Of a stretch of 16,224 nt of DNA, positions 16,132-16,224 are shown one piece after another. This stretch comes from an uncultured Klebsiella sp. (GTDB lineage: Bacteria > Pseudomonadota > Gammaproteobacteria > Enterobacterales > Enterobacteriaceae): NCBI GenBank assembly GCA_902490055.1, contig CABUCP010000016.1, positions 1 to 16,224 on the forward strand. The letters run 5' to 3'. Below the pieces are notes generated by a model, which had not been told where the DNA came from, searched no databases, and saw only the letters and a program-made list of their open reading frames with translations. The translations under genes and the position numbers were made by a program. How positions within the stretch are numbered: the first letter of the stretch is position 1; each line of letters begins with the position of its first letter.

Positions 16132-16224
16132 CCCAAAGCCATCTTGAATATATATTCAATGATGATTCTTTATTCGATTATGACCTGGCTGTCTTTGATT
16201 ATGTCTACGGCCACGATTTTGAAA
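16132..16224. other. Right edge: AT-rich intergenic sequence or the end of an unseen gene
   Basis: Two mutually exclusive readings are possible. On the plus strand a frame is open from 16132 with ATGs at 16159, 16162, 16180 and 16201 (the last begins MSTATILK), none with a good ribosome binding site. On the minus strand a frame enters from the right edge and ends ...VDIIKDSQVIIE with TAA at 16172-16170. Bases 16141-16200 are distinctly AT-rich compared with the genes here, which favours non-coding DNA. I cannot decide from what is visible. Confidence 0.3.
16144..16159. promoter_or_regulatory. Distal operator-like perfect palindrome
   Basis: TTGAATATATATTCAA is a perfect 16-bp palindrome. It shares the T-[TG]-GAATAT half-site with the palindrome at 16001-16016; the two centres are 143 bp apart. 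Two sites of one type flanking an intergenic region suggest a single regulator binding both, perhaps with DNA looping or divergent control. Confidence 0.55.

Noticed and set aside
1..16224. CRISPR array, insertion sequence, tRNA or phage attachment site
   Set aside because: I looked for regularly spaced repeats, transposase-like frames, terminal inverted repeats and cloverleaf-like segments and saw none.

Overview
The window looks like a chromosomal piece of an enteric bacterium (Enterobacteriaceae, most likely Klebsiella, Raoultella or a close relative). This rests on near end-to-end resemblance of the Fep/Ent/Fes proteins to their E. coli counterparts as I remember them, a GC-rich coding style, and non-E. 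coli neighbours (a chitinase and a split transketolase). No database search was possible, so the genus is an inference.

Layout. Bases 1-2040 hold the 3' part of a multidomain secreted chitinase (GH18, PKD-like domain, acidic linkers, C-terminal chitin-binding module), closed by a strong terminator. Bases 2110-14162 are most of an enterobactin (catecholate siderophore) locus: entS (exporter, minus); a divergent Fur-controlled promoter region; fepD-fepG-fepC (inner-membrane ABC importer, plus, translationally coupled); then, convergent with them, entF, the MbtH-like gene ybdZ and fes on the minus strand; a second divergent Fur-type region; and fepA (outer-membrane receptor, plus). Bases 14209-15973 encode a two-subunit (split) transketolase on the minus strand. 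Its 251-base upstream region carries two related palindromes that look like operators for an unknown regulator.

How the genes work together. EntF, helped by the MbtH-like protein, joins and cyclises DHB-serine into enterobactin, and EntS exports it. FepA takes ferric enterobactin through the outer membrane using TonB. FepD/G/C move it across the inner membrane, and Fes hydrolyses the ligand to release iron. Two bidirectional promoter regions with Fur-like sites would switch all of this on when iron is low. fepB, entCEBA and entD are not in the window; fepB and entCEBA would be expected beyond the left edge by analogy with E. coli. fepE, present between entF and fepC in E. coli, is absent: only 78 bp separate the two genes.

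Novelty. Most of this is well-known biology. The points worth a second look are the chitinase in the position and orientation that fepB occupies in E. coli, the Ser in place of the first Asp of its DxxDxDxE motif, the long fepA leader with a hairpin and a 50-codon overlapping open frame, and the paired palindromes upstream of the split transketolase. I saw no convincing new system, CRISPR array, insertion sequence or RNA gene.
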